Shown here: positions 55,048-63,927 of the stretch, one piece after another
Position numbering within the stretch: position 1 is the stretch's first letter
Layout: each line of letters opens with the position of its first letter
Source: Photobacterium rosenbergii
GTDB lineage: Bacteria > Pseudomonadota > Gammaproteobacteria > Enterobacterales > Vibrionaceae
Direction of reading: 5' to 3'
Assembly: GCF_003026455.1 (NCBI RefSeq)
Contig: NZ_PYMB01000003.1
Span: forward strand, 372,001-436,000
DNA length: 64,000 nt
Made by a program: the position numbers and the translations under genes
The notes under the pieces: generated by a model
Told to the model about the DNA's origin: nothing
The model's database searches: none
The model's input: the letters and a program-made list of their open reading frames with translations, nothing else

Positions 55048-56445
55048 ATGAGCTACTTCTCAACCTTTCTCGTCTACTTATTTTATGGCCTTGCCTTCTT
55101 TTCTATTGGCTGCGCCATTTTGTTTCGTAACTTTCGCTACAGTAAGCTCACCATTTCCCATAGCTTGTGGGCGCTTGCCGCCTTCAGCTTTGCCTATGCC
55201 TTCTATGAGTGGTCTGAGCTATACATCAACCTGTTTGGTGACCGAATTCAAGAGCCCAAATCCACCTACGTGGAATGGTTGCGGCTGAGTAAACTGAGCC
55301 TGGCTTTCCTGTTCCTGCTCCTGTTTGCCTGGATGGTCACGGTAGTTCAGAGTAAAAGGATTCGCCAAATAATGAGAGCGGTGTTGCTTATAGTATCTGC
55401 CGTTTATTTGGCTGTTTTTCTCAATGGCCTGTCTGGCCCTTCGTTGAGCAAAGAGGCTATCACGAGCTTGGAGGTCTACGCCCGATTCATCCTTGCCTTT
55501 CCGGCAACACTCATCGCCGGTGCCTGTATGATCAGTTACGGTCGCCAGCTAGCCGATGACAAAAAAGCCTACGGTCGCTACTTCCGTTACACTGGCTACA
55601 CTTTTTTGTTTATGAGCCTGAGTGCAGGTGCCTTCCCTGTCGAAATGGACAGCAGTTTCTTTTACTTGCGTGTTGGTGTTGCCTACCTATTGCTATTGTT
55701 CCTCTACCTCGCGCTCAATGTCTTCGATAAAGAAAAAGCGCGTATGGTAGAGTCCCAGCTCCATCAAGCGTATTTATCTGATAAATATAAGGCTATCGGC
55801 CAACTGGCCTCCGGTGTCGCGCACGAAATCAATAACCCCCTAGCCTCATCGACTCTTTCTCTCGATATGCTAGAAAACCGCTTAACTGAGCAAAAGCAAT
55901 TGGATTTGGTAAAAAGAACCCGGTTAGGGATAGATAGGGCTGCAACAATTTGTACTGCCCTGCTCAACTATTCTCGCTCTGCGGAGGAAGTGACCCAAAA
56001 AACATTCATTAATAAAGCCGTCAGTTCCGCTCTACAATTACTGGCCCATAAAGCGAGGGGCTATAATATTTCCATTTGCGGTAATGACACTATTTATTTA
56101 TTCTGCAACCCAATAAAACTTGAAGAACTGGTTATCAACTTAGTCAGTAATGCAATAGATGCTTCAGGCAAAAATAAAGACATTATGATAAGGTTCGAAG
56201 AAAAGGTTATTGATGGGTATGAATATATTCTCTTAACAGTTACCGATAACGGATGTGGAATGGATATACAAACACAAAATAAAGCAGTTGAACCTTTTTT
56301 CACCACCAAACCTATCGGTCAAGGAACAGGATTAGGGTTGGCTATTTGCGCGCAAATTGCAGCAGACCAAAAAGGAACGCTTGCGATTAACAGTTCAAAA
56401 GGGGTTGGCACTACCGTCACCGCAACACTGGCCAAGGAGATCTAA
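55048..56445 (+). CDS. Sensor histidine kinase with multi-span membrane sensor
   Basis: 465 residues. About seven membrane segments between residues 5 and 225, then a HisKA domain with His259 (GQLASGVAHEINNPLASS) and an HATPase domain (ELVINLVSNAIDASG, TDNGCGM, GTGLGLAICAQI). The sensor resembles 7TM-type membrane sensors; ligand unknown. The frame is open from 54877 but would run over the GAPDH terminator, so the ATG at 55048 is chosen, though without a strong ribosome-binding site. Its stop is one base before the response regulator's start, so they form an operon. Confidence 0.85.
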   Translation: MSYFSTFLVYLFYGLAFFSIGCAILFRNFRYSKLTISHSLWALAAFSFAYAFYEWSELYINLFGDRIQEPKSTYVEWLRLSKLSLAFLFLLLFAWMVTVVQSKRIRQIMRAVLLIVSAVYLAVFLNGLSGPSLSKEAITSLEVYARFILAFPATLIAGACMISYGRQLADDKKAYGRYFRYTGYTFLFMSLSAGAFPVEMDSSFFYLRVGVAYLLLLFLYLALNVFDKEKARMVESQLHQAYLSDKYKAIGQLASGVAHEINNPLASSTLSLDMLENRLTEQKQLDLVKRTRLGIDRAATICTALLNYSRSAEEVTQKTFINKAVSSALQLLAHKARGYNISICGNDTIYLFCNPIKLEELVINLVSNAIDASGKNKDIMIRFEEKVIDGYEYILLTVTDNGCGMDIQTQNKAVEPFFTTKPIGQGTGLGLAICAQIAADQKGTLAINSSKGVGTTVTATLAKEI

Positions 56446-56446
56446 C

Positions 56447-57082
56447 ATGAGCCATAAAATCCTCGTGGTCGAAGACGATCAACTACTGAGAGAGAACATC
56501 ACCGATATTCTCGAAGATGCCGGCTATGATGTTTACTCAGCAGAAAGTGCCGAGCCTGCAATGGCATTGTGCCAAGAACATATTTTTGATCTTGCCATCC
56601 TAGACTACTTACTGCCGGGCTTGACCGGCACTGAAGCGATATCCAATTTGCGCCAGTTCAACCCAAACCTTTCCATCGTACTTATCACAGCATTTGCAAC
56701 GGTAGATATCGCGGTTGATGCCATGCAAAAAGGGGCGAATGACTTCATTGCCAAACCCTTTAACAGCACTAAATTACTGATGACCGTAAAACGTTGTATT
56801 GCTGAGAAGGCTTTTTTCCCTGAAGACAGCGAGTTGAACCTCGACAAAGTTTATTCGGCACTCTCTAACCCGATCCGTCGCGAAATCATCAAGCAACTCA
56901 CTGATAATAAAGAGTTGAAGTTCATGGAAATCTTCCATTTACTGGATATAGAAGACCACACCAAACTTAACTTTCATATCCAGCAACTTAAGAAAACAGG
57001 GCTAATTACTCAAGATGACAATCGAATTTATCGTTTGTCAAAAGCAGGCGCACAAATTTTCCGCCATCAAGTTAACCGATAA
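56447..57082 (+). CDS. Response regulator with ArsR-like winged helix
   Basis: 211 residues. Receiver domain 1-120 with Asp53 (LAILDYLLPG), acidic pair EDD at 9-11 and Lys103 (IAKPF). The output domain (~133-205) reads YSALSNPIRREIIKQLTDNKELKFMEIFHLL...LNFHIQQLKKTGLITQDDNRIYRLS, i.e. an ArsR/HTH_20-type winged helix rather than the OmpR, NarL or NtrC types normal in gamma-proteobacteria. AAGGAG at 56434-56439 is ideal for the ATG. Cognate of the kinase just upstream. Confidence 0.85.
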   Translation: MSHKILVVEDDQLLRENITDILEDAGYDVYSAESAEPAMALCQEHIFDLAILDYLLPGLTGTEAISNLRQFNPNLSIVLITAFATVDIAVDAMQKGANDFIAKPFNSTKLLMTVKRCIAEKAFFPEDSELNLDKVYSALSNPIRREIIKQLTDNKELKFMEIFHLLDIEDHTKLNFHIQQLKKTGLITQDDNRIYRLSKAGAQIFRHQVNR

Positions 57083-57140
57083 ACGACTCACAACCCCTAC
57101 CGCTTGTTAATTTAACTCAGAATAATAAAAATCAAATCAA

Positions 57141-57187
57141 GATAACCTCAACTATCAGATATTAATCATCTGATAGTTGAGGTTATC
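57141..57187. repeat. Perfect 20-bp inverted repeat
   Basis: Arm 57141-57160 (starts GATAACCTCA, ends TATCAGAT) and its exact complement at 57168-57187 are separated by seven bases (ATTAATC). It lies 59 bases past the response regulator stop. A long low-GC stem without a T-run is atypical for a terminator; it may be a transcript-stabilising stem, a protein site or a cruciform. Confidence 0.7.
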
Positions 57188-57362
57188 ACACCTTAATAAA
57201 AGTCATTATATTCATTAAAAAATCTATTTTTCAATTCATTTCAATATAATTTCAACTCCATGATCCTGACTGCAAAATAAATCAAAAATATTGTTTAGCT
57301 GAGTTAGCTTACATATATTCCGCTTTTAACTGATGATTATTGGTATATTCAGGAACGCCTAG

Positions 57363-57584
57363 ATGGTTTTTCTCTCTTATTTCGTTGTCTCATTTCTTGC
57401 TGTCATCGTCTTCTTTACCCTTTCGCTAACCAGTGAAAGTCGCTGGAGATATATGTTTTTCATGCTCTCATTCGCCTTTTCACTCCTTATCCTTTTCCTG
57501 ATGATGACTTATGACTCAATGAATGCGCTCGCTGCCAGCACACTTAGTGCCAATTATCGACAGACAGCTTTGACTACTTACTAA
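57363..57584 (+). CDS. Small two-span membrane protein before an RND system
   Basis: 73 residues with two hydrophobic helices (~3-22 and ~30-50) and a short polar tail. Not recognised. CAGGA lies about 10 bases before the ATG. It ends seven bases before the RND adaptor gene, so it is probably co-transcribed and could be an accessory subunit or sensor of the pump. Alternatively the frame is chance in AT-rich DNA, but two clean membrane helices argue against that. Confidence 0.55.
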   Translation: MVFLSYFVVSFLAVIVFFTLSLTSESRWRYMFFMLSFAFSLLILFLMMTYDSMNALAASTLSANYRQTALTTY

Positions 57585-57591
57585 ATACTCT

Positions 57592-58719
57592 ATGAAACAT
57601 AAGCTTATGACATACCGATCGCACTTTATTGCCCTGCCTGTAGTGGTGGGTATATTGGCATTGACTGGGTGCAAAGACAACGCAACCCAAGAAGAAGATG
57701 CACCTCTCAGACCCGTTAGAATCACCGCGGCAACCAACAGCCCAGTTGACTTCCAACACCGCTTCGCCGGCACCACCGTATCAGCCTCAACAACTAACCT
57801 TAGTTTCCAGGTATCCGGCACCATTGAGTCATTTCCGGCAAAAGCCGGCACCCGACTGCGTGCCGGCGATGTCATCGCAACACTCGTTGATGACGACTTG
57901 CAGCTCGCCCTAAACAAAAATGAAGCTTTGCTTGAGCAAGCAGTCACCAATGCCAAAGCCAGTACATCCCGCTATCAGCGCATGAAAGAACTCCACACCA
58001 AACAACTGATTTCTGAGATGGACTATGACGTAGCAAAGGCTGACTATCAGGTAGGCCTGGCCAAAATCGATCAGGCTCAGCAAGCTGTCGATTTAAGCCA
58101 ACAGCAAGTTCAATACGCCACCTTGCGAACCAGTGAAGAGCATTGCTCAGTCACCCAAACCTATGTCACCGAAAATGAAAATGTCTCCGCTGGACAGATG
58201 ATTGCCGTGATGAGTTGCGGCAATGTGATGGAAGTCAAAGCCAATATCTCAGAAGCGACAGTCTCGAGCCTGAGGATCGGACAACCTGTCGAAGCCATTA
58301 TTTCAGCGGCCCAGTCACAGCCTGTCGATGCCCATATCAGTGAAATCGGTCTGAATACGGGCAGTAACGGTACCTACTTTGTCACAGCGCAAGTTGACAC
58401 CCGCAACACGAAGCTGCGCCCCGGCATGGCAGCAGAGTTGCTCATCAGCCGTGACTTCCTAGTCAATAATGACAGCCTTTGGGTGCCGATGAACACGGTC
58501 AATGAGTCTAATGGACAACGCTATGTCATGACCTTTGAGCCAGAAGACGGCAATCGTGGCATCGTTCGAAAAGTAGCAATAGAAACCGGTAAGTTTGTCG
58601 CAGGCTCAATAGAGATCACCCATGGTCTGGTTGAAGGCCAGAAAGTCATTACGGCTGGCCTCAATCAAATCTATGACGGCCAGGAAGTCTTGATGCTCGT
58701 CGAGGATAACCGATCATGA
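57592..58719 (+). CDS. RND efflux periplasmic adaptor (membrane fusion protein)
   Basis: 375 residues. Lipoprotein signal with lipobox LALTGCKDN (Cys27), then β-barrel, lipoyl half-motifs (TIESFPAKAGTRLRAGDVIATL...) and a helical hairpin (~100-180). It bridges the inner-membrane pump and an outer-membrane channel. Start codon ATG at 57592 or 57607, neither with a clear ribosome-binding site, which suggests translation coupled to the preceding small gene. Stop overlaps the pump start (ATGA). No outer-membrane channel gene follows, so TolC elsewhere is the likely partner. Confidence 0.9.
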   Translation: MKHKLMTYRSHFIALPVVVGILALTGCKDNATQEEDAPLRPVRITAATNSPVDFQHRFAGTTVSASTTNLSFQVSGTIESFPAKAGTRLRAGDVIATLVDDDLQLALNKNEALLEQAVTNAKASTSRYQRMKELHTKQLISEMDYDVAKADYQVGLAKIDQAQQAVDLSQQQVQYATLRTSEEHCSVTQTYVTENENVSAGQMIAVMSCGNVMEVKANISEATVSSLRIGQPVEAIISAAQSQPVDAHISEIGLNTGSNGTYFVTAQVDTRNTKLRPGMAAELLISRDFLVNNDSLWVPMNTVNESNGQRYVMTFEPEDGNRGIVRKVAIETGKFVAGSIEITHGLVEGQKVITAGLNQIYDGQEVLMLVEDNRS

Positions 58720-61700
58720 ATATCACCCAGCTGGCCTTGCAAAAAAAGCAGCTAATGGGGCTTGTTATCCTCGCGGCTGTTATGCTCGGCATCACCTCAT
58801 TTCTTTCCATACCGCAAGCACAGGATCCGGGCTTTCCTATCCGAACCGCACAAGTGATAACCTCGTTTCCCGGCGCATCACCCGAACATGTTGAAGAGTT
58901 GGTGACCGACAAACTGGAAAAGGCTATCCAGGAGATGCCTGAACTCGACAGTGTCAACAGCCTGTCGAAATATGGTGTGTCAATCATCACCGTCGACATC
59001 AAAGACAGCTACAAGGAGCTTCGGCCTGTTTGGGACTCACTCCGTCGCAAGGTCGACGGCGTGCAAAACGAGCTACCTGCTGCCGCAGGGCGTTCATCGG
59101 TCAATGATGAATACGGTGACGTCTACGGTATAGTTATCTCGGTAGTTGCCAACGACTACCATTACAGCGAACTCAAAGATATTGCCGATCAAGTACGAGA
59201 TGAGTTCTTGCGCTTGCCGCTGGTTGGCAAGGTCGATATCTACGGTGCTCAAGAAGAACGAATTTTCGTCGAATACGAAAATAGCCACCTTCAGGAGCTT
59301 GGGATTTCTCCCAATTACCTGGCGCAATTTCTAGCCAGCAAAAATACCCTGTTAAGCGGTGGAGAGTGGCATACCGAGCATGAGGTCATGAGCATTGAGC
59401 CGAGCGGTAACCTTGAGTCTGTTGAAGCGCTAAAACGCACCTTTATCCCGTTGCCAAATACCCACGAAGTGCTTCCGCTCGGCAATATTGCCAACATCTA
59501 CCGGGGTTACGAGACGCCGGCTCGCTCTATGGTAACGACCAATGGTGACAACAGCCTTGCACTTGCCATCGCCATGATTGATGGCGGAAACATCGTTAAA
59601 CTGGGCGAGCAAGTCGATGAGTTGCTTGATCAACTCGAGCAAACCTATCCATGGGGGGTAAATTTCGAAATCATCGCTTACCAACCCGAACTGGTAGAAA
59701 ATACCGTCGATAGTTTTGTCAGCAACCTATTCCAGGCCATCGCCGTAGTGTCTGGTGTTATGCTTGTCACACTGGGGCTTCGGACCGGCCTGATTGTCGC
59801 GAGTTTGATCCCGGTAACCATCGCCGCCACTATCGGTATTATGTACTGGTTGCAAATCGGTCTTGATCAGGTCTCGCTCGCGGCCTTGATGATTGCGCTT
59901 GGTATGCTGGTCGATAATTCCATCGTCATGGCAGAAAGTATCATGACCAGAATGGAGCGTGGGCAAAAGGCATTTGATGCGGCAATTGATGCCGCCGGTG
60001 AACTCAAGCTATCTTTGCTGACCTCCTCCCTCACGACCTCAGCGGCCTTCCTACCGATTTTCCTTGCCGAGTCAACGACCGGTGAATACACCGCCCCGCT
60101 GTTCAAAGTGGTTTCTATTACCTTGTTGGCATCTTGGTTTTTCTCGCTAACCATGATCCCTATGTTGTGCCTGCTTTTCTTGAAGATAAAAAGACCGGCG
60201 GAGAAAGCAATATCATCTCAAGAACCACAAGATTCCCGCTTCGAAAGGCTTTACAGCCAAGCCTTGTCTACCTTGCTGAGATATCGATACCGGACTCTCT
60301 CAGTGGTCGTAGTGGCGTTTGGTATGGCAATTTACAGCTTCAGGTTTATTCCTGTTATCTTCTTCCCGCCGTCAGAGGATCCAACTTTCAAACTGGAAAT
60401 AGAGCTACCCGTTGGCTCTCCGCTCAGCAAAACTGTCGCAGTCACAGAGAGCATTGATGACTACCTTGAAACACTCAAAGCTGACCCAGAACTAGCGAGT
60501 GAAGGACTGACAAACTGGGCGGCTTTTATCGGCAATGGAGGTCCTCGATATGTACTCTCCCACACCTCCAAGCCAGCAAGTCCAAACTATGCCGTCTATT
60601 TGTTGAATACCACCAGCGGTGAAGTGGTTGATAAGCTAATGGCGGATATAGACCGGCATTTTTTCAGCCAATATCCCGATGTCGTTCACAGCACCCGGAA
60701 GATTGAAAATGGCGCGGCTATCAAGAACCCTATCGAGGTCAGGATCATGGGCAGTGATACCGAGCAGCTTTTCAGCCTAGCCGATGCGGTCAAACAGAAA
60801 CTCAGCATGATTAACGGTGTTCGTTCTATCAACGACGATTGGGGCAATAAGACCAAGAACCTATTCGTTAATATCGACGAAGCCCAAGCCCAACGCTTGG
60901 GGATCAATAATGCTGATATTGCGCAGGTTATCCAAGCCAGCACCACAGGTATCCAGATTTCTGAGTACAGGGAAAACGAGGATATTATCCCCATCATGCT
61001 CAAGGCCAGCTCTCAGCAATACAACGGAAAAGATCTGCCTACTAGCATGAACGTGCTGACCCACACGCTTGATTCTATTCCGCTGGGCCATGTCGCCAAA
61101 GCCAACTTGGAGTGGCAGCCAGCATTAATCCCGCGCCGCGACCGAATGAAGGCCATTACCGTTTCGGCAAGTTTGGCGCCAAACCTTACCGCCGCCGAAG
61201 TCAACAAGCAGCTAAGGCCTTGGCTCAATGAGCAACAAGATAGTTGGCCGACAGGCTATCGCTGGGAGCTAGGGGGAGTGGCGGAATCATCTGGCAATGC
61301 CAACAAGTCAATTTTTGACAAACTGCCAATTGCTGCCGTCATTATCTTGATGTTGTTGATGGCACAGTTTAACTGTATCCGTAAAACCAGCATCATTCTG
61401 ATGACAATCCCATTAGGGTTAATCGGCGTTGCGGTAGGTTTGCATTTGGCCCAATCCTACATTGGTTTTATGACCTTGCTTGGCATCATTTCACTGGCCG
61501 GTATCGTGATTAATAATGCCATCGTCCTTATCGACCGGATTGATATTGAAAGGCAGGATGGGCTTGGGCATTACGATGCCATTGTTGAAGCAGCAAAGCG
61601 GCGTATGCGCCCTATCCTACTGACAACGGCAACGACAGTTGTTGGTATGATCCCGTTGTGGCTTGGGGGCGGTATCATGTGGGAACCAATGGCAATCGCC

Positions 61701-61790
61701 ATAATCTTCGGCCTGCTAGGCGCTACCCTATTAACATTGGGGGTAGTACCGGTGCTCTATGCGGTATTTTTTAGAGTAAAAGCGAAGTAG
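58716..61790 (+). CDS. RND family efflux transporter, inner-membrane pump
   Basis: 1024 residues, 12 membrane helices and two large periplasmic loops. Features typical of the HAE1-like drug/solute subgroup: N-terminal QKKQLMGLVILAAVMLGITS, PGASPEHVEELVTDKLE, and proton-relay region around GMLVDNSIVMAESIMTRM (~400) with the second-half mirror GIVINNAIVLIDRID. Drives proton-coupled export together with the adaptor gene it overlaps. Substrates cannot be inferred. Confidence 0.92.
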   Translation: MNITQLALQKKQLMGLVILAAVMLGITSFLSIPQAQDPGFPIRTAQVITSFPGASPEHVEELVTDKLEKAIQEMPELDSVNSLSKYGVSIITVDIKDSYKELRPVWDSLRRKVDGVQNELPAAAGRSSVNDEYGDVYGIVISVVANDYHYSELKDIADQVRDEFLRLPLVGKVDIYGAQEERIFVEYENSHLQELGISPNYLAQFLASKNTLLSGGEWHTEHEVMSIEPSGNLESVEALKRTFIPLPNTHEVLPLGNIANIYRGYETPARSMVTTNGDNSLALAIAMIDGGNIVKLGEQVDELLDQLEQTYPWGVNFEIIAYQPELVENTVDSFVSNLFQAIAVVSGVMLVTLGLRTGLIVASLIPVTIAATIGIMYWLQIGLDQVSLAALMIALGMLVDNSIVMAESIMTRMERGQKAFDAAIDAAGELKLSLLTSSLTTSAAFLPIFLAESTTGEYTAPLFKVVSITLLASWFFSLTMIPMLCLLFLKIKRPAEKAISSQEPQDSRFERLYSQALSTLLRYRYRTLSVVVVAFGMAIYSFRFIPVIFFPPSEDPTFKLEIELPVGSPLSKTVAVTESIDDYLETLKADPELASEGLTNWAAFIGNGGPRYVLSHTSKPASPNYAVYLLNTTSGEVVDKLMADIDRHFFSQYPDVVHSTRKIENGAAIKNPIEVRIMGSDTEQLFSLADAVKQKLSMINGVRSINDDWGNKTKNLFVNIDEAQAQRLGINNADIAQVIQASTTGIQISEYRENEDIIPIMLKASSQQYNGKDLPTSMNVLTHTLDSIPLGHVAKANLEWQPALIPRRDRMKAITVSASLAPNLTAAEVNKQLRPWLNEQQDSWPTGYRWELGGVAESSGNANKSIFDKLPIAAVIILMLLMAQFNCIRKTSIILMTIPLGLIGVAVGLHLAQSYIGFMTLLGIISLAGIVINNAIVLIDRIDIERQDGLGHYDAIVEAAKRRMRPILLTTATTVVGMIPLWLGGGIMWEPMAIAIIFGLLGATLLTLGVVPVLYAVFFRVKAK

Positions 61791-61820
61791 AGCAACGGCT
61801 GCATATTTTATCACTCAAGC

Positions 61821-61844
61821 TGGATCTGACGTTGGTCAGATCCA
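61821..61844. terminator. Hairpin between RND pump and CIA30 genes
   Basis: Ten-base perfect stem TGGATCTGAC / GTCAGATCCA with loop GTTG. Only a weak T-stretch (TCTTTT) follows 8 bases later, so termination may be partly Rho-aided. Confidence 0.65.
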
Positions 61845-61893
61845 CTGCTGTCTTTTGCCCTGAAGCAATATTTTAAGGCGTTTTGTTTTGGAG

Positions 61894-62499
61894 TTAGTGC
61901 CCAGTTTTGAATTGAATCTGGAATAGGTTAATTGCAAAGGGCCCAGATTTTTTATCTGCAATCAACATCCCAACTTGTCTAATATCCCTTGCGGCAAGTG
62001 CAGGTGCATCGGTAATAAGCCGGCCTCTGAACACAGCTTGAAAGTTATTGAGATCAAAAACCTTTTTCTGGCGTTGCCCACTATTATCAGTGGAAAACTC
62101 GTGCTTGTAGGTAATTCGATTCCCGTTCTTCCATGTCGCAAGCCTCAGTTGGTATGTACGACCATCGCCGATAAACTCCACTTCAACTTGCTCTACCTCG
62201 GCAGGCAGTGATTCTATTGGTCGGTTGACCGAACTAAAACCGCCATTGTTGGCTAGCGACAACTCCCCCAAAAACCGACTCGACTGACCATCAAACGTTA
62301 GCTGCCCCTGTGAAATTCCCCCCATCACGTTGTCGTTAGTGGCTTGCCACCGTTGGTATTCGCTAGGTCGTGTTAAGTCGATCATAATGGTCCCTGATGC
62401 AAAGGTGTTGTGGGAGAATGGGAGGAAGGCGATGAGCAAACTACAGAGCTGTATCATTAACTTGATTTTGTACCGCAAGCGTGAAAACAAATAGCCCAT
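61894..62499 (-). CDS. CIA30 family protein, exported
   Basis: 201 residues. Signal peptide with a long basic n-region (~1-34, cleaved near HNTFA). The mature domain is a galactose-binding-like β-sandwich of the CIA30 family: MIDLTRPSEYQRWQATNDNVMGGISQGQL, GFSSVNR, and RGRLITDAPALAARDIRQVGMLIADKKSGPF. In eukaryotes CIA30 helps assemble respiratory complex I; in bacteria the role is unknown. AGGTGG directly precedes the ATG at 62499. Transcribed alone. Confidence 0.8.
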   Translation of the reverse strand: MGYLFSRLRYKIKLMIQLCSLLIAFLPFSHNTFASGTIMIDLTRPSEYQRWQATNDNVMGGISQGQLTFDGQSSRFLGELSLANNGGFSSVNRPIESLPAEVEQVEVEFIGDGRTYQLRLATWKNGNRITYKHEFSTDNSGQRQKKVFDLNNFQAVFRGRLITDAPALAARDIRQVGMLIADKKSGPFAINLFQIQFKTGH

Positions 62500-62909
62500 T
62501 CATCCACCTAATTTATACTGGTTATCCATTTTGTCACCATGGGAACAAATATAATCGAACACTCTGAGAAACTCTTTTGTGGTGAGTCTATTATCCATGT
62601 GTCACTCCTGTTTAGGATTCAAAGCGAACAAGGCTTGGTTTATCCAACACTACTTTCACAAATTACGATTTAGCACGTCTCTCCGATCACCTTTACGACT
62701 AAAGACTTCAATGAATACAAGCAGGTACTCTGCTTTACTGGGCATATTCCATCATCCTTGATGCCATGTTGAGCCTCGATTGTATTGCTAACTCAGGTGG
62801 AAGGTTACGCTCCCTATCGGGAGAATTCTATGACTGACTTTGACTAAGTTCATGATCCTTTCCAAGTTATCTTGCGTTTAAGTTAGACCTCAATCTGTGA
62901 GAATCGACA
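62500..62909. other. Divergent spacer upstream of CIA30 and folX genes
   Basis: 410 bases. A 60-codon frame at 62579-62761 is Ser/Leu-rich, has no ribosome-binding site and is not called. The folX promoter should be near 62850. Nothing else is recognisable. Confidence 0.45.
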
Positions 62910-63287
62910 ATGAACCATAATGCGATCATAAAGATTACCAATCTCAGGCTAAGAACTTTTATCGGCTTTAATGACGAAGAAAGGCAGAAACAGCAAGACA
63001 TCATTATCAATGCTGAAATTCATTACCCTGCTAACAATTTGTGCCTGAGCGATGATGTTGAAAATGCACTTAATTACAAAACCATCTGTAAAAGCATTAT
63101 TCACCATGTTGAAAATGGGAAGTTTCTATTACTAGAAAAACTCACCAGTGATGTGCTTGGTTTATGTATTGACCACCCATGGGTGACTTACGCCCAAGTG
63201 ACAATTGATAAACCCCACGCATTGAGATTTGCCGACTCGGTCTCTCTGACATTGAGTTATGTCGCCGACAAAAACGTAAGTGAGTAG
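62910..63287 (+). CDS. folX: Dihydroneopterin triphosphate 2'-epimerase FolX
   Basis: 125 residues, cytoplasmic, FolB-like tunnelling fold. Epimerises dihydroneopterin triphosphate to the monapterin form. Matches E. coli Fol[57 protein letters not shown] and [16 protein letters not shown]. First gene of folX-folE-folM, whose product, tetrahydromonapterin, is the cofactor of phenylalanine hydroxylase. Stop is one base before the next start codon. Confidence 0.93.
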   Translation: MNHNAIIKITNLRLRTFIGFNDEERQKQQDIIINAEIHYPANNLCLSDDVENALNYKTICKSIIHHVENGKFLLLEKLTSDVLGLCIDHPWVTYAQVTIDKPHALRFADSVSLTLSYVADKNVSE

Positions 63288-63288
63288 C

Positions 63289-63927
63289 ATGATGAATATC
63301 GAAGCGAAACTAGTCAAACAAGCTCTAATCCAGCAAGGGCTGGAAACCCCCATGTTACCCAACGAAATGAACCCTGAGCAGAAATATGAGCGCATCAAGG
63401 GGTTGCTGACTGAAGTAATTGGAGTATTAGGACTAGACCTAAGGGATGATAGCCTTGCAAGAACGCCTCACCGAATCGCGAAAATGTACGTCAACGAGGT
63501 ATTTTCAGGTTTGGACTACGATAACTTTCCCAACATATGCGTCATTGAGAACAAAATGCGCGTTGATGAAATGGTCAAAGTATCAGATATCAGCCTCACC
63601 TCCACTTGCGAACATCACTTTGTCACCATTGACGGTATAGCCAAAGTGGCTTATCTGCCTGAGTCGAAAGTGATTGGCTTATCTAAAATCAACCGGATTG
63701 TGCGCTTTTTCGCTCAACGCCCCCAAGTACAGGAGCGTTTGACCCAGCAAATTCTGGTCGCTGTTCAAACCTTAACGGAAACAGAAAATGTTGCTGTGAC
63801 CATTGAAGCCACCCATTACTGTGTGAAATCAAGAGGTGTGATGGACGTTAATTCAAAGACCACTACAACGGCACTAGGTGGCCAGTTCAAAACCAACCCT
63901 CAGACCCGCGCGGAGTTTCTACAATGA
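63289..63927 (+). CDS. folE: GTP cyclohydrolase I (FolE)
   Basis: 212 residues from the ATG at 63289 (an in-frame GTG exists at 63280, and an ATG at 63292). Converts GTP to dihydroneopterin triphosphate, the substrate of FolX. Zinc ligands Cys107 and His110 (STCEHHF) and Cys178 (THYCVKSRG) are present, as are [25 protein letters not shown] and [10 protein letters not shown]. Being inside a folX-folM operon, this copy probably feeds pterin cofactor synthesis; a further folE may exist for folate. Overlaps folM by ATGA. Confidence 0.93.
   Translation: MMNIEAKLVKQALIQQGLETPMLPNEMNPEQKYERIKGLLTEVIGVLGLDLRDDSLARTPHRIAKMYVNEVFSGLDYDNFPNICVIENKMRVDEMVKVSDISLTSTCEHHFVTIDGIAKVAYLPESKVIGLSKINRIVRFFAQRPQVQERLTQQILVAVQTLTETENVAVTIEATHYCVKSRGVMDVNSKTTTTALGGQFKTNPQTRAEFLQ

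Noticed and set aside
57516-57956. 146-codon frame antisense to the RND adaptor gene
   Set aside because: Covers the start of a well-supported lipoprotein gene in the opposite direction; no supporting motif.
62579-62761. 60-codon frame upstream of folX, first thought to be a transposase remnant
   Set aside because: No transposase motif, no inverted repeats or target duplication nearby; composition is not protein-like.
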